Positions 50,230-60,166 of a DNA stretch of 64,000 bases are shown here, piece after piece (the stretch's first letter is position 1; each line of letters opens with the position of its first letter). This DNA is from Pseudomonas sp. St316. GTDB lineage: Bacteria > Pseudomonadota > Gammaproteobacteria > Pseudomonadales > Pseudomonadaceae. The notes below the pieces were generated by a model, which did not search any database, had not been told where the DNA came from, and saw only the letters and a list, made by a program, of their open reading frames with translations. Both the position numbers and the translations under genes were made by a program. The stretch is from positions 1,612,001-1,676,000 of the forward strand of contig NZ_AP021901.1 of assembly GCF_018325905.1 (NCBI RefSeq). Direction: 5' to 3'.

Positions 50230-52524
50230 ATGGCCGGTAATTCGTTGGAAAGTTTATTGGCGTGGATGAACGGCAACTCCCAAATGCGGGGGTGGGACCT
50301 TATCGTGGCCCTGGCGGGTGGCAAAATTAACCTGGGGTTGCAGCAGGACCATATCACCCGCTTGAGTCAGGGCACGGACTTGGGTCCTATCACGGGCTCC
50401 ATCGATATACCCGAGACCAACGTCAGCCACTACCTGACGGGTTTCAGATTGGCCGCGCCGGTACTGTCCTTCGAGCGCGCCAGCCTCCAAAGTGCCAGGA
50501 CATCCTTGAGCCTGGGGGTGGCAGAAGGGACCCATATGATGGTGGAGACTGCCCAGGGTCTGAAGAGAGTTACCAGCCTCACGGCCCTCGATCCGCTGAA
50601 TGGATCGCAAGTGGTGCTGGACTTGACGGTGACGGCAGACGCCCGGAGTGTGATGTTGGATCTGGCGAACAGCGAGGAAGTCTTGCTGAAGCTGTTCAAT
50701 ACCCCGACGGAACAACGTGAAGCAGGGAAGCTTTTCAAGAACTGGTTTCAGGGGCTGGACACAGGTCGGCGGGTATATGCCCTGGGCTCCTTTGCGGAGG
50801 AGGGTAACCCGTTCATGCTCACCCATGGTGTCGATGTGCGAACCCAGGCTCGCGATGTGCAAGCGCGGACACCTGGGACCGAAGACGGTGCCCTGCTGCT
50901 ATTCACACGTATGGCCGATGGTGGCTCGGGTTCATTTCCGGGCGATGACTCCGGCTTCAGGTACCTGATTCCCGATGATGATGCGCAGCATGCCTATTCG
51001 GGGACTGCACTGTTTTCCCAGGCCTTGATTCATCGCGCTGCGTTCGGTCACGCACTTGTGCAGTTGCTTGAAGACGCTGAATTTGAGCGTACCTTCGATC
51101 AGGACGGCGCGTTGGCAACGATGGTGGCCAAGCACGGCGCGTTGCAGGTGACGGCGGGCAGGTACCGCAGCCTAGATTATGAGTTTGAGTCCGAGGCTTT
51201 CAGTCTTCCGGCTGCGGCTGGGGCATCGCCGCTGACCGTCGAGTTTGCTCAGAACGAGGTCATTCAACGCTGGCAGGGCACATTCGCGTTGTCGTTTCGG
51301 TACCGTCCTTTAGGCGGCACGACTTGGAGTACGCATACGGCGACCTTCACCATCAACCTGCAGCATGAGTTCCGTTTATCGGCGGATGAGTCCGGCGTTT
51401 CAGCCATGGAAGGTGAGTTGTTTGTGCCGTACACCGATACGCCGGAGGTGAGCCACGTTTCCGGGCTGCCTGGGACGATCGAGCCCATGGAACTGGAGCA
51501 GATCAAGGATTTCGTCGCCAATACAGTGAAGAGGGGATTGCTGGAGCGGTTCTCCACCACCCTGACGACGACATCGTCGGAGACCTTTCTGGCGGGCATG
51601 GAGATAGCAGGCAGGAGCGTTGTGCAACCGCATCACGTCGCCTTGCCCTTCGATTTGGCGATGTTCGGCCAGATCAATACGTCCGCAGCGTCATTTTCTA
51701 TTGTCGAGCGGCAACCCATGGTCGCTGCCGGCAGGACCCAGCAACTGAGCACCGAGCCTGCGCATGCCGGGCTGCGCTGGTCGGTGGAAAACGTTTCGGG
51801 AAGCGGCAGCAACCCTGGCGAAATCGACGAGCGGACAGGCTTGTACCAAGCGCCACCTGCCCATGCGTTGAACAGCACATTCAACCGGGTACTGGTCATT
51901 GCCCGTGACCCGCTCACCGACGAGCGAAGCGTGACCTTGCTGACGGTCCTGGCGAATCCTATAACGGTCAATCCGCAAATTCAGTTGTGCTATTACGGCC
52001 AGCGCGTAGAGCTGTCGGCAGGTCACCTGGACGGGAGCGCACTGAACTGGTCCATCAAGAATCCCGTTGTGGGCGAAAGCGGCGAGGTAGTCGCCAGCGA
52101 CAAGCCCGGGGGCGACCACGCCTACATTGCCGGCCCCCGGGTGGCCAGAAAAACCTATGTGCTCGATGAAATAGAGGTAAGTCAGGGGGCGCAAAACCAG
52201 TCGGCCTATGTCCTGGTACTTCAGCATGAACCCGGCGCCACGATTAAGCTGGTAGAGAGTCCGGATTTGCCAGAGGGGCAGATTCAATTACAGGCCTTTG
52301 TCAACAATCAACTCCTGGATGGCCAATGGTCGCTCCCGCTCGGTGGGCCGGGATGGATTGATGCCTCATCGGGCCGGTACAGCGATGACTTTGCGGCCCA
52401 AGAGCGGTTCGTTCTGATTACTGTCGCCGTGGACGGCGGTGACTTCGGTATGTTCGAAGGTCACATTATTTTGCCGCTGCCACTTTCGAGTTTTCCTACC
52501 GTGCTTGAGGATTTGGCTCGCTAG
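50230..52524 (+). CDS. NSLE-LL paralogue 2, large protein of unknown function
   Basis: A 764-residue intact member of the trio. The N-terminal domain begins AGNSLESLLAWMNGNSQMRGWDLIVALAGGKIN, and GWD-(L)-IVAL...N resembles the start of clostridial P47/OrfX TULIP-like proteins (a tentative comparison from memory). A conserved middle reads SGFRYLIPDDDAQHAYSGTALF. The C-terminal BIG2-like domains are AGRTQQLSTEPAHAGLRWSVEN, GEIDERTGLYQAPP and NWSIKNPVVGESGEV. There is no signal peptide. GGAGG lies 7 nt before ATG 50230. Longer upstream readings overlap the previous gene. Confidence 0.78.
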   Translation: MAGNSLESLLAWMNGNSQMRGWDLIVALAGGKINLGLQQDHITRLSQGTDLGPITGSIDIPETNVSHYLTGFRLAAPVLSFERASLQSARTSLSLGVAEGTHMMVETAQGLKRVTSLTALDPLNGSQVVLDLTVTADARSVMLDLANSEEVLLKLFNTPTEQREAGKLFKNWFQGLDTGRRVYALGSFAEEGNPFMLTHGVDVRTQARDVQARTPGTEDGALLLFTRMADGGSGSFPGDDSGFRYLIPDDDAQHAYSGTALFSQALIHRAAFGHALVQLLEDAEFERTFDQDGALATMVAKHGALQVTAGRYRSLDYEFESEAFSLPAAAGASPLTVEFAQNEVIQRWQGTFALSFRYRPLGGTTWSTHTATFTINLQHEFRLSADESGVSAMEGELFVPYTDTPEVSHVSGLPGTIEPMELEQIKDFVANTVKRGLLERFSTTLTTTSSETFLAGMEIAGRSVVQPHHVALPFDLAMFGQINTSAASFSIVERQPMVAAGRTQQLSTEPAHAGLRWSVENVSGSGSNPGEIDERTGLYQAPPAHALNSTFNRVLVIARDPLTDERSVTLLTVLANPITVNPQIQLCYYGQRVELSAGHLDGSALNWSIKNPVVGESGEVVASDKPGGDHAYIAGPRVARKTYVLDEIEVSQGAQNQSAYVLVLQHEPGATIKLVESPDLPEGQIQLQAFVNNQLLDGQWSLPLGGPGWIDASSGRYSDDFAAQERFVLITVAVDGGDFGMFEGHIILPLPLSSFPTVLEDLAR

Positions 52525-52579
52525 CGATTAAGCACAGTTTTATTGCTTTGTTTCTTAAGTGAAATTCGAGGGCAATATC

Positions 52580-55486
52580 ATGTCTGGCAATTCGTTGGAA
52601 AGTTTGCTCGAACGTATGGCGCGTGGTTCGGTGACCCAAGGCTGGGGCGCTGTTTCAATCTTCAGTCGCGGACGCTTGAACCGTTTGTTGGAACAACAAT
52701 ATATTGAGCGATTCAATAACCTTGGCTTCCTGCCGCCTTTTAGTGGGAAGGTCTTTCTAAACGATCTCCAGAGCCGTTATGTCGAGTTGGAAAGTATTAC
52801 GTTGGGGCAACCGCGGCTGTCGTTCAATACCGCGTCGCTGACGAACTCCACCGCGCTATTGACGATGAATGTATTGAGCGGTCGTTATGTCGCTTCGCAG
52901 CAAGCGGCTGGCGCGTTGAAGACGCTATCGTCGACGTTCAATATAACGGAGTCGCAAGGTTTTACACTTGAAATGGACATTGACTTGTCCATGGTGGTGG
53001 GTGAAATCGACAAGCAGGGTAAGGTGAAACTGAACTTGTCTGAAGGGGTTAACTTCCGCTGCAATCTGGCCGGTGATGATGAAGTAACGAATAGCCGCTT
53101 GTCGGCTTTCTTGAAGCAATCTTTCGCGGCGCTGCCGACCCATCGAAGTGTCTTTCAGCTCGGGATGCTCGAACTCAAAGGCTACAGCTACTTGACCCCC
53201 ACTTCATTTCGCATCCTCACCCAGGCCGCTCCAGGGGCGAAGGTCAGGGGAGCGTTGAACTTTGGTGAGGGGGGGGTGGTGATTTTCATAAGGCTTCTTG
53301 GCAATACGGCCGATGGGCTTTTCCCGCCGGATGGCAGCTTCCCGTATTTGCTTCCCGATGATCAGGAGCCGGATGGCAGCGATCGCTATACGGCGACATT
53401 GGTTCTTTCTCAAGCGATGATTCCCTATATCGAGAATGACCGGCTCGACGTGCTCAATAACTTGCTGTTTCCCGGTGACAATGTATTTGAAGAGCGCGAG
53501 CAACGTAGACCCGCCGATTTGGCGGTGTTCGGTAACATTAATCCGAAACGGACTCGCGTTACGCTGGAACCCACTTTCGCGACCATTCAGGCGGGAGGCG
53601 CCCAGCGCTTTATATTGCGCGACTGGAATGGGACGCAAATCCAGGCCAGCGAGTGGGAAGCGGTCAGTCTGCAGAGCCATGCCGCCCAGGGGCATGGCAC
53701 GATAACGGACGGACTATACACCGCTGCCTCCAGGAGCGTTATCGGGCATGACTCGCTACACGTGGTCGTGACCGCCAAATATCAAGTTGGTAATAACACC
53801 TACACTGCTTCGGCCTTGCTGTTGGTGGTGTATGACAGCGTAACGGTAGCACCGCGAACGGCGGTTTACCCAACCAGGGCGCAATCACAACCTATTGTGT
53901 TGAAGGCATCGACAGTGGACGCCACGAGCGTGACATGGACGCCGCTTGCGCCTGCGTATGGGGCGCTGACCCCAGAGGGTAACCAGGCAACGTTCACGCC
54001 GGATGCCCGGTCAAGAGCCAAAGGCCTGGTCGTTCAACAGATTGAAGTCGCAGGCGCGGAGACGCGGCGGGTATCCCTGGTGCTCGCCAATGCGCAACAA
54101 CAACTGCGGATCGATCCCGCCTATGTTCCAGCGCAGCACAAATCCGTAGATGTACAACTGACGGACGATGCCACGCTGCTGCCCGGCGTCCCCAGGCGCT
54201 GGAAAGTTATCAGCGGTGGGGGCACGGTCAGTTCCACTGGACATTTCAGGGCAACGGCGCAGGGCCCGGCGTCCAGCAGTGTCGTGCAATGTGAAATAGT
54301 GAGCAATGGTGTGGTGTTGTCCAGTGGCTACAGTGTCGTGGAGCTTTCTGAACTGGAGCCGGAGCCTAGCTGGACAACGCTTTCACAATTCACCATAAAA
54401 GTGCCTGGCGGGGTCGAGCCTGAACGTCTTGGCTCGTTGTATGCCAATGGCTATCAACAGCTCAGATTGGCGATCGTGGTCGAGACAAATACTGTCGATG
54501 GGAAAGAGTACTCGTTGAGCGTAACCGAGAAGGCCAGCCTGAAGCTGGTGAACGATGACTCGGGTGATGAAGTAGAGCCAGTCGATGAGCCCCAGGAAGG
54601 TATTCCCACATCGGATAGCGAGACGTGGCGCAGCCGTTTGGTGGCCAATCGTTTTGAGCTGGCCATGCCCAGATCTGCGGCGCAAGACAACTCGCCCAGT
54701 GCTGCCATCAGCAGGATGGAGATTTATCTCCATACGCGAGCAAGAGCGAATGAAACCAATACTTTTCATGTGACGCTTCAAGCGGACTCGAACAAAAGAT
54801 GGTGGAAGTCGACTGACTTCAGCGCCGATCCCAACAAAACGATCGTGATTACACCACTGGCTATCCCTCAGTTCCTACCAGCTGACTACGAGTTCGAGCG
54901 GGTCAGGGTCGACGGCGGGTCAGGTCAGCCGGGTGATCCGGAAGATGATGACTTCGACTTTCATTTGCGCACTGTCGATTACTGGAAGTTGCGCTACGTG
55001 GGGGGGCTTGGATTGCCAGGGACGGGTTTCGAGACGCTGGAGTTTGTATCCGTTGACGGAAATAGTATTTATAACTCGCCCTCGACGTCGACCATTCGCT
55101 GGGAGAGCGAGCAATTAGCCGAAACCATGTTCAGTTGGACCGGGTATATCTTCCAGGATCCGCTGAAGAATGAGCTTCTTGATAAAGTAAAGTTCGATGT
55201 AGTGCTCAAGGATGTCGTCAAGGCTGAGTCGCTGGATGTTGACGTTAATGTGTCACAGTTTGAACAAGGCTTGTTGGTCATCAGCTTGCATCGTTCCGAT
55301 CGCATTCCTTATGTCCGTCGAGGAGACCTTTCGCGAGACAAGTTGTCACGCGACCTGGCGGTGGTATTGGTCGATAGGCGTGGAAATCCACATAGCCGGC
55401 GGATTTCTTTCCTGCCATCCAGCCAGATGGGTGACCGCAACAGGTTAGTGCATACGCTATTCACTCCTGGGAGTGATGGCAGGTAG
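52580..55486 (+). CDS. NSLE-LL paralogue 3, longest member, unknown function
   Basis: A 968-residue protein with the shared N-terminus SGNSLESLLERMARGSVTQGWG and the FPYLLPDDQEPDGSDRYTATLVLSQAMI segment. Its N-terminal domain is shorter than in the other two. Ig-like domains follow (IQAGGAQRFILRDWNGTQIQASEWEAV; GGGTVSSTGHFRATA), and then a unique C-terminal third (about 600-968) with an acidic stretch NDDSGDEVEPVDEPQEG. No signal peptide. GAGGG is 8 nt before ATG 52580. It is 55 nt after paralogue 2 and probably co-transcribed. Confidence 0.77.
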   Translation: MSGNSLESLLERMARGSVTQGWGAVSIFSRGRLNRLLEQQYIERFNNLGFLPPFSGKVFLNDLQSRYVELESITLGQPRLSFNTASLTNSTALLTMNVLSGRYVASQQAAGALKTLSSTFNITESQGFTLEMDIDLSMVVGEIDKQGKVKLNLSEGVNFRCNLAGDDEVTNSRLSAFLKQSFAALPTHRSVFQLGMLELKGYSYLTPTSFRILTQAAPGAKVRGALNFGEGGVVIFIRLLGNTADGLFPPDGSFPYLLPDDQEPDGSDRYTATLVLSQAMIPYIENDRLDVLNNLLFPGDNVFEEREQRRPADLAVFGNINPKRTRVTLEPTFATIQAGGAQRFILRDWNGTQIQASEWEAVSLQSHAAQGHGTITDGLYTAASRSVIGHDSLHVVVTAKYQVGNNTYTASALLLVVYDSVTVAPRTAVYPTRAQSQPIVLKASTVDATSVTWTPLAPAYGALTPEGNQATFTPDARSRAKGLVVQQIEVAGAETRRVSLVLANAQQQLRIDPAYVPAQHKSVDVQLTDDATLLPGVPRRWKVISGGGTVSSTGHFRATAQGPASSSVVQCEIVSNGVVLSSGYSVVELSELEPEPSWTTLSQFTIKVPGGVEPERLGSLYANGYQQLRLAIVVETNTVDGKEYSLSVTEKASLKLVNDDSGDEVEPVDEPQEGIPTSDSETWRSRLVANRFELAMPRSAAQDNSPSAAISRMEIYLHTRARANETNTFHVTLQADSNKRWWKSTDFSADPNKTIVITPLAIPQFLPADYEFERVRVDGGSGQPGDPEDDDFDFHLRTVDYWKLRYVGGLGLPGTGFETLEFVSVDGNSIYNSPSTSTIRWESEQLAETMFSWTGYIFQDPLKNELLDKVKFDVVLKDVVKAESLDVDVNVSQFEQGLLVISLHRSDRIPYVRRGDLSRDKLSRDLAVVLVDRRGNPHSRRISFLPSSQMGDRNRLVHTLFTPGSDGR

Positions 55487-55607
55487 ATAAATATTGACGT
55501 GCGGGCAATAAGCGCGGGTGTTAGTCAGATTCTGGGAACCAATAGATGTTGCGGGGTAATGCCCTGTTGCGGGCTTGTTGATTTATAAATACGTGAGGAC
55601 TACTAAA

Positions 55608-58600
55608 ATGGCCGCCTCGACCTCTGTACATTCCAATGCTTTCAACTTCATGAGTTTTATGGAAGGCGGCGTGGACCCCCGCACCGGGCAATATACATTT
55701 GCGATCAGCTTACCCGACGTTAAAGCCAATCACCTGCGCGGGCCCGATCTTCCACTGCAACTGGCGTACAACCCACTCAATACACGCGACAGTGGCTATG
55801 GCCATGGCTGGAACCTGCAATTGTCGCAATACACCCCCAGCAACCAGATCCTGTCCCTGAGCACGGGGGAAACCTTCAAGGTGACCGGTAGCGACAGTGC
55901 CAGTGGTCAGTTGGTGATGAAGGAAAAAAAACTCGACAGCTTCCATTTCCACCAACAGGACGAGGCCCATTACCGGGTCGTGCATAAGTCCGGCCTGGTG
56001 GAGATACTCGAAGTGCTGGGCAGCGACCAGAACAAGGTCGCCTTACCGGTAGAGATTCGTTCACCCACGGGGCATAAGGTTACCCTCGGCTATACGCCGT
56101 TCAGCGGCGCTCAGCAGATACTGGCCTGGGTCAAGGATGAAGCGGGCCAGACCGTGCTGATGCTTGACCGCCAGAGTACGTTTGTCGAAGTGCTGCTGCA
56201 GCCGTTCGGCGGCCCTGATGGCGGCCCGTTGGCGCGATTCACCATGGCCCTGGAAGGCGCTGACAAATACGTCACTCGCATCACGCTGCCAACGGGCAAC
56301 GAAGCATCCTGGCGTTTTGGCTATAGCCGTATCCGCGATAATCTCTGCATCACGTGGGTAGAGACACCCACGGGCGGGCGCGAGGACATCTTCTATCAGG
56401 ACACCGGCCACCAGTTCCCGGACGGCAGCGGTCACAGGCCATTGCCCCGTGTGACCCGACACCTCACCGAGCCTGGCTTTGGTCAGCCGCAGATCGATGT
56501 CCGCTACACCTACAAGCTCCCGGACAGCGACACCGAAACGAACTTCCTGGGACACGGTCTGCGTCTGGCCTGGGATAACGACGGCCTCGACAATCTCTAT
56601 AAGCACATTGGCGCCTACGAGTACGTGTGCATTGAAACCCTCTGGGCCCCTGATGACTTGGAACCGGAACCGCGTCCGGTACGGAAAATCGAACGCAAAT
56701 TCAATCAGTTCCATTTGCTGACTCACGAAACGACCACCCAGAACAACAACGTCCAGGCGGTCGAAACTGCGTATTACCTGACCCCCAATGTGGAGTTCGA
56801 CCAGCAACCCAATTACTGCCAATTGCCCAGGACAATCAGGACCACTTGGTCGCTGCTCAATAATCCGAACCGCAGGCGTAGTGAAACCGTCAGCAACACG
56901 TACGACACGTACGGCAATTTGCGAGAGCAGACCCAAGCCAATGGCGTTGTCGAGAACAGCACTTGGTATCCCGCCGCGGGTGGCGATGGTTGCCCGGCCG
57001 ATCCCGAGGGCTTTGTGCGCAACCTGAAAGAACAAACCGTCACCCCCGCGTCGTCGCCCAATGGCCAGGCCCCGACGCTATCCACCCGCTATCGCTACAA
57101 GGGCTTGTCGGAACTGGGGGACTGCCTGCCAGAGGATTGTCCGCCGCAGGACTTGCCGTTGAAGCAGTGGCTCACGGTCGAGAGCCAGACGCTGGTGCAG
57201 CTTGGGGCCGGCGAGATCGAACTGGAGCGGACGCTCTTCGACCATATCGACGCGCGGACCGATGCCTTCCTGCATGGTCGCGTCTCGCGCCAGACGGTGA
57301 CCTTGAATGGAAAATCCACCCTCACCGACTATGCCTACAGCACGCTCGACAGCCCCTTGTTCAAGGAAAGCGTGCTGCAGACGGTCGAAACCCTGGCCGG
57401 TTTTGACCACGAACCCGATGGTAAGTATGGAAAGAACGTACAGAAAGTCGTCACATTGTGGCATTCGGTGCTCAACGGCGAACCTCTGCTCAACCGCGAT
57501 GACAACAATGTGGAAATCCACTATGACTATGACGCGCTTCTGCGAGTGACCCGTGAAACCGTCGCGCCCGGCACCGCTTTTGCGGCGTTCCGCAGCTATG
57601 AGTATTTTCTTTGTGCCAATGCTGGAGATCAGGCCGAACAATGGCTGTTTGATGTCAAACAGGTCAAAACCTGTACGAAATTTGACGGGCTCAACCGAGC
57701 GATCTACGAAGAGCGGGACGATGCGGATAATCCCAGTCGTGCCAGCACGCCGCGTCAGGTCTATGCTGCCGATTACGACGTATTCGGTAATCTCATCAAG
57801 GAATCCGAGCACGACTGGTTGGGTGAGGATGTACGGATTCTGACGACGCAATACGCATACGACGACTGGGGCACGCAATACTGTGTCACCGGCCCGGAGG
57901 GTGTGAAGACGTTCGAGCAGACCGACCCGATTGGCACGTCCGAGTCGTTAGGACCGATTCAACGCAGTTGGCGCGAAGGCTTTGTACCCACTGCGAAAGT
58001 CAGTGGCGTCACCGAGACCTGGCTTAACCTGTTCGAAAAACCGACCCGTACCGAACGGTTCGATTTATCCGAGCAGCCGGTCAGCCTGCATCGATATTTC
58101 TATGATGGGCTTGGGCGGACCGTAAAAGAGATTGTCGGCTTCCCCGAGCTGGAGCGCGTGACACTCTATAGCTACGACGCTTTCGACCGGGTCACCGAAA
58201 ACACACTACCGGACACCGCTGTGGTTCGGCGCAGCTATGCCGCGCACAGTCGCGAGGACCTGCCAGTTTCCATCAGCGTCAATGATATTGAACTTGGGAC
58301 CCAGCAATTCGATGGTCTTGACCGTATGACTCAGTCGAGTACTGGCGGTCGCGAGCAGTTGTTCACCTATGAACCCGGGCAAACGCAACCCCATACGGTG
58401 ACCACCCCTAGTGGCAAAGTCATCGAATACGAGTATCAGCCGGAGTTGGGGACCGAACCTCTGCGGCGGAACCTGGCGGGAAGTATCCTGGCCGACTACG
58501 AGTACGACCGCAAGAACGCGCGCCTGACCAGTTGCCAGGAGCAAGGCTTGCAGCTCATCCGTGAGTACTACAGCACCGGTGAGCCGAAAAGCGAGCGGCG

Positions 58601-59573
58601 AATAGTAGACGGTAGCGAATACACCATGCATTACCGCTACAGCCGACTCGGTCGCTTGTGTGCCTACACTGATGTCCTGGAACAGGAACAAAGTTATACC
58701 TATGACGCTCAAGGACGCTTGGAGCAAACGCAACTGGGTACGACTGTCTCGACGTTTACCTACGACTCGCTGGGCCAGACGGCAAGTATTCACACTCACG
58801 ATAGCCTCAGTGGGCAAAGCTTAGGCATTACGTTGCAGTACGACGAGTTCGGTCGTGAAACCTTGCGCACCTTCGACCTCGATGGGGTGGCGCAGCAACT
58901 GAGCCAGGTCTACAACGATGTCGATGGTCTGAAACAGCGGACCTTGAGCCAAGGGGACGTCGTGCTGCGTGACGAATCCTATACCTATGACTTGCGTGGA
59001 CGTCTGACTGACTACACGTGTACGGGCACCCAGCCGCCGATTGATCCCTATGGCAAACCCATCAACCGCCAAGTGTTCTCGTTCGACGCGTTGGACAATA
59101 TCAAACTGGTGCTGACCTACTTTGATGGCGGCATCAACCGGGCGACCTACACTTACGACACGCAGCTCGATCCGACACAGTTGCGTAGAGTCACCAATAA
59201 CCACGCGGATTATCCGGCCAGCATAGAGTTGGACTACAACTTGGACGGTCACCTTGTCCGCGACGAAGAAAACCGCACGCTTGAATACGACCCCCTTGGT
59301 CGCTTGACCTCCGTCAGCGGCCTGCCGGGCGACCCCTCTGCCGGCTACAGCTACGATCCACTGGACACGCTGACTGGCCTGGACGATGGGGGTGGGCAAG
59401 AGCAGCGCTTCTATCAGGACGGTGAATTGACGAGCCAGATCAAAGGCGCCAATAGCAGTACTTTCATACACGCAGAGGGCATTGTGCTCGCCGAGCATCA
59501 GGTCGGTGCCGACCCAAAGTCGTTGTTGTTGGCCGGGGATCACAAGAACAGCGTGCTAGGTGAGGTCAGTTAG
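55608..59573 (+). CDS. RHS repeat protein ending prematurely inside the core (RHS2)
   Basis: A 1,321-residue protein from ATG 55608 (GAGG 9 nt upstream, same spacing as RHS1). The N-terminus VDPRTGQYTFAISLPDVKAN, then DSGYGHGWNLQLSQY, is followed by many YD repeats (YDAQGRLEQTQLG, YDPLGRLTSVSG). It stops at GDHKNSVLGEVS with TAG, just before the RHS core hallmark. The next codons, still in frame, continue the core (VVYSPYGHRADEAS, WYLLGNGYRAFNPVLM), so the stop is probably a nonsense mutation. As it stands it lacks core closure and tip. Confidence 0.82.
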   Translation: MAASTSVHSNAFNFMSFMEGGVDPRTGQYTFAISLPDVKANHLRGPDLPLQLAYNPLNTRDSGYGHGWNLQLSQYTPSNQILSLSTGETFKVTGSDSASGQLVMKEKKLDSFHFHQQDEAHYRVVHKSGLVEILEVLGSDQNKVALPVEIRSPTGHKVTLGYTPFSGAQQILAWVKDEAGQTVLMLDRQSTFVEVLLQPFGGPDGGPLARFTMALEGADKYVTRITLPTGNEASWRFGYSRIRDNLCITWVETPTGGREDIFYQDTGHQFPDGSGHRPLPRVTRHLTEPGFGQPQIDVRYTYKLPDSDTETNFLGHGLRLAWDNDGLDNLYKHIGAYEYVCIETLWAPDDLEPEPRPVRKIERKFNQFHLLTHETTTQNNNVQAVETAYYLTPNVEFDQQPNYCQLPRTIRTTWSLLNNPNRRRSETVSNTYDTYGNLREQTQANGVVENSTWYPAAGGDGCPADPEGFVRNLKEQTVTPASSPNGQAPTLSTRYRYKGLSELGDCLPEDCPPQDLPLKQWLTVESQTLVQLGAGEIELERTLFDHIDARTDAFLHGRVSRQTVTLNGKSTLTDYAYSTLDSPLFKESVLQTVETLAGFDHEPDGKYGKNVQKVVTLWHSVLNGEPLLNRDDNNVEIHYDYDALLRVTRETVAPGTAFAAFRSYEYFLCANAGDQAEQWLFDVKQVKTCTKFDGLNRAIYEERDDADNPSRASTPRQVYAADYDVFGNLIKESEHDWLGEDVRILTTQYAYDDWGTQYCVTGPEGVKTFEQTDPIGTSESLGPIQRSWREGFVPTAKVSGVTETWLNLFEKPTRTERFDLSEQPVSLHRYFYDGLGRTVKEIVGFPELERVTLYSYDAFDRVTENTLPDTAVVRRSYAAHSREDLPVSISVNDIELGTQQFDGLDRMTQSSTGGREQLFTYEPGQTQPHTVTTPSGKVIEYEYQPELGTEPLRRNLAGSILADYEYDRKNARLTSCQEQGLQLIREYYSTGEPKSERRIVDGSEYTMHYRYSRLGRLCAYTDVLEQEQSYTYDAQGRLEQTQLGTTVSTFTYDSLGQTASIHTHDSLSGQSLGITLQYDEFGRETLRTFDLDGVAQQLSQVYNDVDGLKQRTLSQGDVVLRDESYTYDLRGRLTDYTCTGTQPPIDPYGKPINRQVFSFDALDNIKLVLTYFDGGINRATYTYDTQLDPTQLRRVTNNHADYPASIELDYNLDGHLVRDEENRTLEYDPLGRLTSVSGLPGDPSAGYSYDPLDTLTGLDDGGGQEQRFYQDGELTSQIKGANSSTFIHAEGIVLAEHQVGADPKSLLLAGDHKNSVLGEVS

Positions 59574-60003
59574 AGCGCAATCAAGAGGGTTGTTTACTCG
59601 CCGTACGGCCATCGCGCCGATGAGGCGTCGGTCAGGAGTCATTTGGGATTCAACGGCGAGCGGCGGGAAGCGAAAACTAGTTGGTATTTGTTGGGGAATG
59701 GTTATCGGGCGTTCAACCCGGTGTTGATGATATTCACAGTCCAGACAGTTGGAGTCCGTTTTGGGGGGCGGGTTAAATGTATACGCGTATTGTAAAGGCG
59801 ACCCGGGTAAGCTTGATCCGGGTGGGCATGCGCTATTAGGTGTGTTGTTTTTTGGGCTGGCAGCGATCGGTACCGGTGTAGGCGCTGCCAAGACAAAAGG
59901 TACTTTGAAGGTAGTGCTTTCCGTGATTAGTGCGGTTACGGCGATCGCTGCATTTTCGAAGTTATTTCCATCTGCTGGACTGGTTATGGCTATGGGGTAT
60001 TAA
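59574..60003 (+). pseudogene. Decayed core end and C-terminal tip of RHS2
   Basis: After the TAG the frame encodes SPYGHRADEAS and GYRAFNPVLM. About one base is then lost (HSPDSWSPF appears in another frame near 59733-59760), and a further shift at G6 (59763-59768) leads to GGGLNVYAYCKGDPGKLDPGGHALLG and a hydrophobic tail ending MAMGY at 60003. At least three lesions are present, so this is real decay rather than one base error. Confidence 0.8.
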
Positions 60004-60035
60004 AAAGCTCGTGGGGCTGATCCAGCACATAAAGG

Positions 60036-60068
60036 TGCCTGTGAGGTACACGCGTATCCTCACAGGCA
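60036..60068. other. Hairpin after the RHS2 remnant
   Basis: TGCCTGTGAGG and CCTCACAGGCA form a perfect 11-bp stem with an 11-nt loop, between the RHS2 remnant and the convergent luxR gene. It is a weak terminator candidate with no long T-run. Confidence 0.55.
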
Positions 60069-60166
60069 TTGTGTCGAAAATGTAGCGGTGATTGCGCGTA
60101 TAGCTCAGGGAGCTCAAACCCGGAGAGTCGAATAGCGTTCCGTCCGCCGAGACTTCATCGCAACTC

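Noticed and set aside
55487..55607. Search for a lux-type box before RHS2
   Set aside because: No match to the motif or the -10 spacing. RHS2 is more likely read from the upstream run or an unrecognised promoter.
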